64,000 nucleotides of DNA, taken from contig JAUJMY010000002.1 of NCBI GenBank assembly GCA_030446625.1, positions 1 through 64,000 on the forward strand, in the 5' to 3' direction. Numbering within the stretch: the first letter of the stretch is position 1; each line of letters begins with the position of its first letter. The position numbers and the translations under genes were made by a program. The notes under the pieces are model-generated. The model searched no databases and was not told where the DNA came from. It saw nothing but the letters and a program-made list of their open reading frames with translations. The stretch comes from Gaiellaceae bacterium. GTDB lineage: Bacteria > Actinomycetota > Thermoleophilia > Gaiellales > Gaiellaceae. Shown one piece after another: positions 60,677-64,000 of the stretch.

Positions 60677-60980
60677 GCCGAGGCTCGATCTACGACGTCG
60701 AGCTTCCACACGGTCGCCGCCCCGTCGTGATCGTGACGCGCGACCGCGCGATCCCCCTGCTCGCGAACGTCACCGTCGCAGCTGTCACGGGCACGATTCG
60801 CCGCCTGCCGACAGAGGTCCCTCTGGGCCGAGAGCACGGCCTCGCGCGCGACTGCGTCGTGAGCTGCGACAACCTCTTCGCGATCCCGAAGCCAGCGCTC
60901 GGCGCGAGGCGCGGCGAGCTCGACCCAGAGGGGCTGACGCATTGCGAACCGCGCTCAGGATCGCACTGGATCTCGACTGA
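60673..60980 (+). pseudogene. MazF/PemK-family toxin, frameshifted near the C-terminus
   Basis: SRGSIYDVELPHGRRPVVIV, VTVAAVTGTIRR, EVPLGREHGLARDCVVSCDN and LFAIPKPAL match the MazF endoribonuclease core. In the frame used to this point the C-terminus is nonsense from about 60936. The +1 frame instead reads ADALRTALRIALDLD and stops at 60980, the normal MazF ending. One missing G in the GGGG run at 60930-60933 would restore it. No ATG/GTG/TTG start exists at the right place; CTG at 60673, overlapping the antitoxin stop, fits best. Mutation or sequencing error cannot be told apart. Confidence 0.72.
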
Positions 60981-60998
60981 CGCACCGAACGCGCTCGG

Positions 60999-61366
60999 TC
61001 ACTCCGGCGTCAGCCACGACACGCGGTCTGCGAGTGCGTCCTCCGCCGCGTGCTCGCGCAGAAGCGCATCGAGCCGCTCGACGTACAGGCCGATCGTGCC
61101 CGTCGAACGCGGCATCGAGCGGGGCGAGGTGAAGGCGACGCCGTAGTGGCAGTCGCCGCGCGCCGCAGCCTCGCGAACAAGCGGGATGAAGTCCTGCACG
61201 TTCTCCGTGAGGATCGCGCGCGACTCCGCGACCAGCCGCCCCAAAGCTCGCGGTCGTTGAGTCCCCCCAGATCGTCGCGCCCCTTCACCGACACGACGTC
61301 GTGTCCGCGACTTCTCAGTTGTTCGGCGATCGTCTTGGAGTAGTGCTCGTCGAGCAGCAGCCTCAC
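60999..61366 (-). pseudogene. DUF5615 PIN-like toxin, frameshifted
   Basis: The GTG at 61366 begins RLLLDEHYSKTIAEQLRSRG, HDVVSVKGRDDLGGLNDREL, the start of a DUF5615 (Mut7-C-like PIN) protein. The frame then breaks around 61239-61245 (CCCCAAA on the plus strand), and the continuation RLVAESRAILTENVQDFIPL with the family's TENVQDF motif is in another frame, ending at 60999. One inserted base in the run would join them. The start overlaps the DUF433 antitoxin stop by four bases. Confidence 0.72.
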
Positions 61367-61774
61367 GCGAGGATGGCCTGCTCGCGCTGCCAGGCCTCGT
61401 GTTCGCGCGCGCTCGCGGCATGCACCCGCTCCAGCCACGCGTCGACCTCGTCCTGGTACTCCGCGTAGTAGCGCGCGGCGGCGCGAACCGCGATCTCCGG
61501 GATGTCGAGGTACGACGCGGTGTCGCCGGCCAAGTTCCCAGATGCGCGCAGCGTCTCGACCACGTGCGCCACGTCGAGCCGTGTGCCCGCAAGCGCGGGT
61601 CGGCGGCCACCCGCGCCCTCACGAAAGACGACGAGCGGGTGCCGGTCCATCCGCAAACCCTCCTCGAGATAGCGCTGCGCGACGGCAGTGGCCGTTTCGC
61701 CGGCCTCACGCGCACGCGACTCGAGCGCCGCGAGCAACGTCTCATCGAAGCGGAAACGACCGCGGGCGCGCCAT
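61363..61774 (-). CDS. DUF433 antitoxin, 5' end frameshifted
   Basis: LLAALESRAREAGETATAVA, QRYLEEGLRMDRHPLVVFRE, RRPALAGTRLDVAHVVETLR and YLDIPEIAVRAAARYYAEY match DUF433 antitoxins that pair with DUF5615. The clean frame has only a TTG at 61737, but GRFRFDETLL just before it belongs to the usual N-terminus. The ATG at 61774 (ARP) is one base out of frame with it, implying an indel in about 61756-61766. TACACT lies seven bases before that ATG. Confidence 0.7.
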
Positions 61775-61781
61775 GTGTGAC

Positions 61782-61787
61782 AGTGTA
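61782..61787 (-). promoter_or_regulatory. Candidate -10 box of the DUF433-DUF5615 module (leaderless)
   Basis: TACACT on the minus strand, seven bases (GTCACAC), then ATG at 61774. This is the same hexamer as at DAHP synthase and mutS2, and it supports 61774 as the original start. It lies directly beside the stop codon of the upstream nuclease/helicase. Confidence 0.45.
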
Positions 61788-64000
61788 CTACAGAGTGTTA
61801 CAAGCCGCCACTTCGACCAAGCGGCACAGCGCGTTCACCATCTTCATCTGCTCGATCGTGCGGCAGCGGATCTCGAGCAGCCGCGGCTCGCGACCAGGCA
61901 CGCGAGGCACTTCGCGCGCGACACCGCCACGTTCAGCCGGTTGCGCGAGAACAGGAACTCGACGTTCCGCGGCATGTCCTCCGCCGCTCGAGGTCGCCAT
62001 CGAGAAGAAGACGATCGGCGCCTCCTGCCCCTGGAACTTGTCCACCGTCCCGACCGCGACCGCCGCCGGCAGCTTCGCGCGCAGGCAGCGCACCTGCGCG
62101 TTGTACGGCGCGACGACGAGGATGTCGCCGTGGCGGATCGGCCTCGCGACGCCGTTGCAGTCCGTCCATCCGTGCCGCCGGCGAGTCCGCTCGATCTCGG
62201 CCGCGATCCGCTCTGCCTCCTCGGGCGACGACGCGCGGTGCCCGACGTGCTCGACCGCCACGTAGCGCAGGCCCGTCTCGAACTCGAAGCTCGCCGTCGC
62301 CTGGTTCGCGCACACGTCGGCCGGGTGCAGCCGCTCGTACGACGTCTGCGAGGATGAACTCGCACACGTCCGCGTGCATGCGCCACGTGAGCCCGAGGAA
62401 GAAGCCGCAACTCGGGCGTCCCGCGGATGTCGTCTCCGCCTCGTCCAGCAGGTGCTCGAGGACGGAGCAGCCGGCGCCCTCGGGATGGATGCCCTGCGCG
62501 ACCTGCGCGAGCACCAACTGCTGCGGGTCACCCAGCAGGACGAGGTTCCGCGCGCACGTGCCCATCGCGAGCGCGTCCGCGAGCGCAACCTGCCGCCGCC
62601 TCGACATCGACGAAGAGCGTGTCCACCACGCCTCGGTCGGGAGGTGGTCGAGAAGATGACGAACAGCCACGCGGTGCCGGCGGGCACCATCGACACGTCC
62701 TCGTCGGGCTCGAAGTAGTCGGCGTCCTTCTCCGACGCGCCGACGAACGCGGCCCTCGTACTTGCCGACGGGATCACGCTTGAGCCCGCGTGAAAACTGG
62801 CGCAACGCGCTACCGAGGACGGCGACGCGTCTCCCCGACCTCGACGCAGGCGCGTTCACGATCGCCTTGTGGCTCGTCGCGGCAGCCGACGCGCCGGCCG
62901 AGCCGCACCAGGTGGACGAGCAGCGCGCGCGCCCGTGTACGTCTTGCCGGAGCCCGGCGGCCCCCTGCACGAAGAGGTCGCCATCCCGTCGAGATTCTCG
63001 ACGACCCGCTTCGCCACCGTCCCGAGATCGTCCTGCGGCAGCGGCGCGCCCACCGCGTTGCCCGCGCACGCGCGGCAGATCGCGCCGCAGCACCGCCCCC
63101 AGCGCCGGATAACGCCAGTCGATCTCCGCCGCGATCCGACTCGGCCGAGCCGGCGACAGCGCCGCCCGCTGCGCCGGCTCGTCGGCAGCGGCCCGCCCGG
63201 GATCGCGCAGACGTCCGCCGGGTGCAGCGGCCGTTCGCGCACACTCTCCGAGCGGTAGAGCTCGAGGCTCGCCCCGCTCCGGCGGATCGTCGACGCTCGT
63301 CGAGCTGGCCGGAGCACCGAGCGTGAGCGGGTCGTAGACGCCCTGCCCGTCGGAGAGCTGCTGCTGCTGCGGCGGGAACGCGAACGTGCGCACGTCCCCC
63401 TCCCATCCCGCGACCCGCGCCGGACGAGCTCGAGCATCCTCGATCGCCTCGCGAAGAGTCGCGCCCGATCAGCTCGTCGTCGGGCGTCCGCCCGCGCCGG
63501 TTGAAGAACGCCCACCAGACCGGCTTCGCCCGCGCCCGCGGTAGTCGAGCAGCCGCGACGCGACGCACGCGCTCCGGGATCGCCTTGTGGCTCGTCGCCG
63601 TCAGCCGCGCGCGCAGCCTCGCCGTCTCCGCCGCCGTCTCCTGTGGCTCGCCCGGCGGCCCCTCCGAAGAGGTAGCTCTCGAACCACGGGATCGGCCTCG
63701 AGACGCCTCCGCGGCGCGCCGCAGCCCGAGCACGCGCCAGTCGCGCAGATCGAGCGCCGAGAGCGCAGTCCTCCTCGTTGTACTCGGCGATCACCGTCGC
63801 CCGCCGCGCCTGGTCGCGCGTCTCGAGCCACTCCTCGTACATGACGATCGAGTCGTCGCCGGCGCGCAGGTCGGCGCCGCGCTCCATGTAGAACTGCTCG
63901 ATGCTCTTCAGCGAGCGGGTAGTTCGCCTGGTCGCGACGCGCGGATGCCCTGGCGGACGACCTTGAAGAGGTCGACGAAGACCTCGCGCCGGAGCAGGTC
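61788..64000 (-). pseudogene. TM0106-type RecB-like nuclease fused to a superfamily I helicase; multiply frameshifted, runs off the window
   Basis: Fragments in all three minus frames line up as one protein, in order from 64000 down: DLLRREVFVDLFKVVRQGIR, KSIEQFYMERGADLRAGDDS, MYEEWLETRDQA and IAEYNEEDC (RecB-like/exonuclease YNxxDC), GPPGSGKTYTGARA (Walker A, near 62950), DADYFEPDEDVSMVPAGTAW, NLVLLGDPQQL, LTWRMHADVCEFI, DILVVAPYNAQVRCLRAKL, VGTVDKFQGQEAPIVFFSM, SRNRLNVAVSRAK and a C-terminal NALCRLVE. This is the DNA2/Upf1-like helicase order. At least several single-base indels interrupt it; two occur within about 30 bases near 63920. The N-terminus is beyond the window. Confidence 0.78.

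Noticed and set aside
61788-64000. A new defence system built on the RecB-like nuclease/helicase
   Set aside because: The family (TM0106-type RecB-like nuclease with DNA2/Upf1-like helicase) is widespread outside defence islands, and the sequence here is too damaged to support a novel claim.

Overview
The window is very GC-rich, uses many GTG starts, and packs genes into operons that overlap by 1-4 bases (GTGA/ATGA junctions). The gene set points to an actinobacterium, most likely the Thermoleophilia (Solirubrobacterales/Gaiellales side). It includes a class II DAHP synthase divergent from a small chorismate mutase, an actinobacterial-type VLRF1 protein, F420-type luciferase-like oxidoreductase, DUF3072, DUF2237, and a tyrA-aroA-cmk-plsC-der-gpsA operon. 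The taxonomic call is inference; no rRNA is present.

Layout. 0.1-3.1 kb: def, an SRPBCC protein and priA (minus). 3.2-8.2 kb: a methyltransferase, then a ferric-iron ABC transporter (ATPase, binding protein, permease) ending in its probable DtxR-family regulator, with copies of a TGTAAGG-N4-CCTTACA palindrome before two of the genes. 8.2-22.8 kb: metK and one giant secreted gene of about 4,412 codons with about 1,600 residues of RTX-like repeats. 23-30.3 kb: a minus-strand operon for aromatic amino acid, nucleotide and phospholipid synthesis (class II DAHP synthase, tyrA, aroA, cmk, plsC, der, gpsA). 30.4-37.3 kb: chorismate mutase, a divergent trpS, a two-gene permease system, a secreted 5'-nucleotidase, a pseudouridine synthase, a GYD protein and an F420-type oxidoreductase. 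37.5-46.2 kb: lgt-scpA-scpB, a P1-family peptidase, an SGNH-like protein, dnaE and conserved unknowns. 46.3-51.4 kb: small proteins, an SDR, a BacNav-like channel, an aminotransferase, a nucleotidyltransferase. 51.0-54.5 kb: mutS2, VLRF1 and DUF2237 in one operon. 54.5-58.2 kb: two divergent secreted proteins (subtilase with PA domain, LVIVD protein). 58.3-64 kb: three toxin-antitoxin modules and a RecB-like nuclease/helicase; from about 60.9 kb on, the coding frames are broken repeatedly.

How genes work together. The iron transporter and DtxR regulator form a self-contained regulon. DAHP synthase and chorismate mutase are divergent and probably form the actinobacterial complex, feeding tyrA and aroA in the same operon. 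MutS2 (a ribosome-collision factor in Bacillus) next to a Vms1-like peptidyl-tRNA hydrolase suggests a bacterial ribosome-rescue module; this is the functional link I consider most interesting.

A window-wide regulatory pattern stands out. A TANNNT hexamer sits 6-9 bases before the GTG/ATG of most first genes of transcription units, with no Shine-Dalgarno sequence, implying widespread leaderless transcription. Terminators are long perfect GC hairpins with tiny loops and no U-tract.
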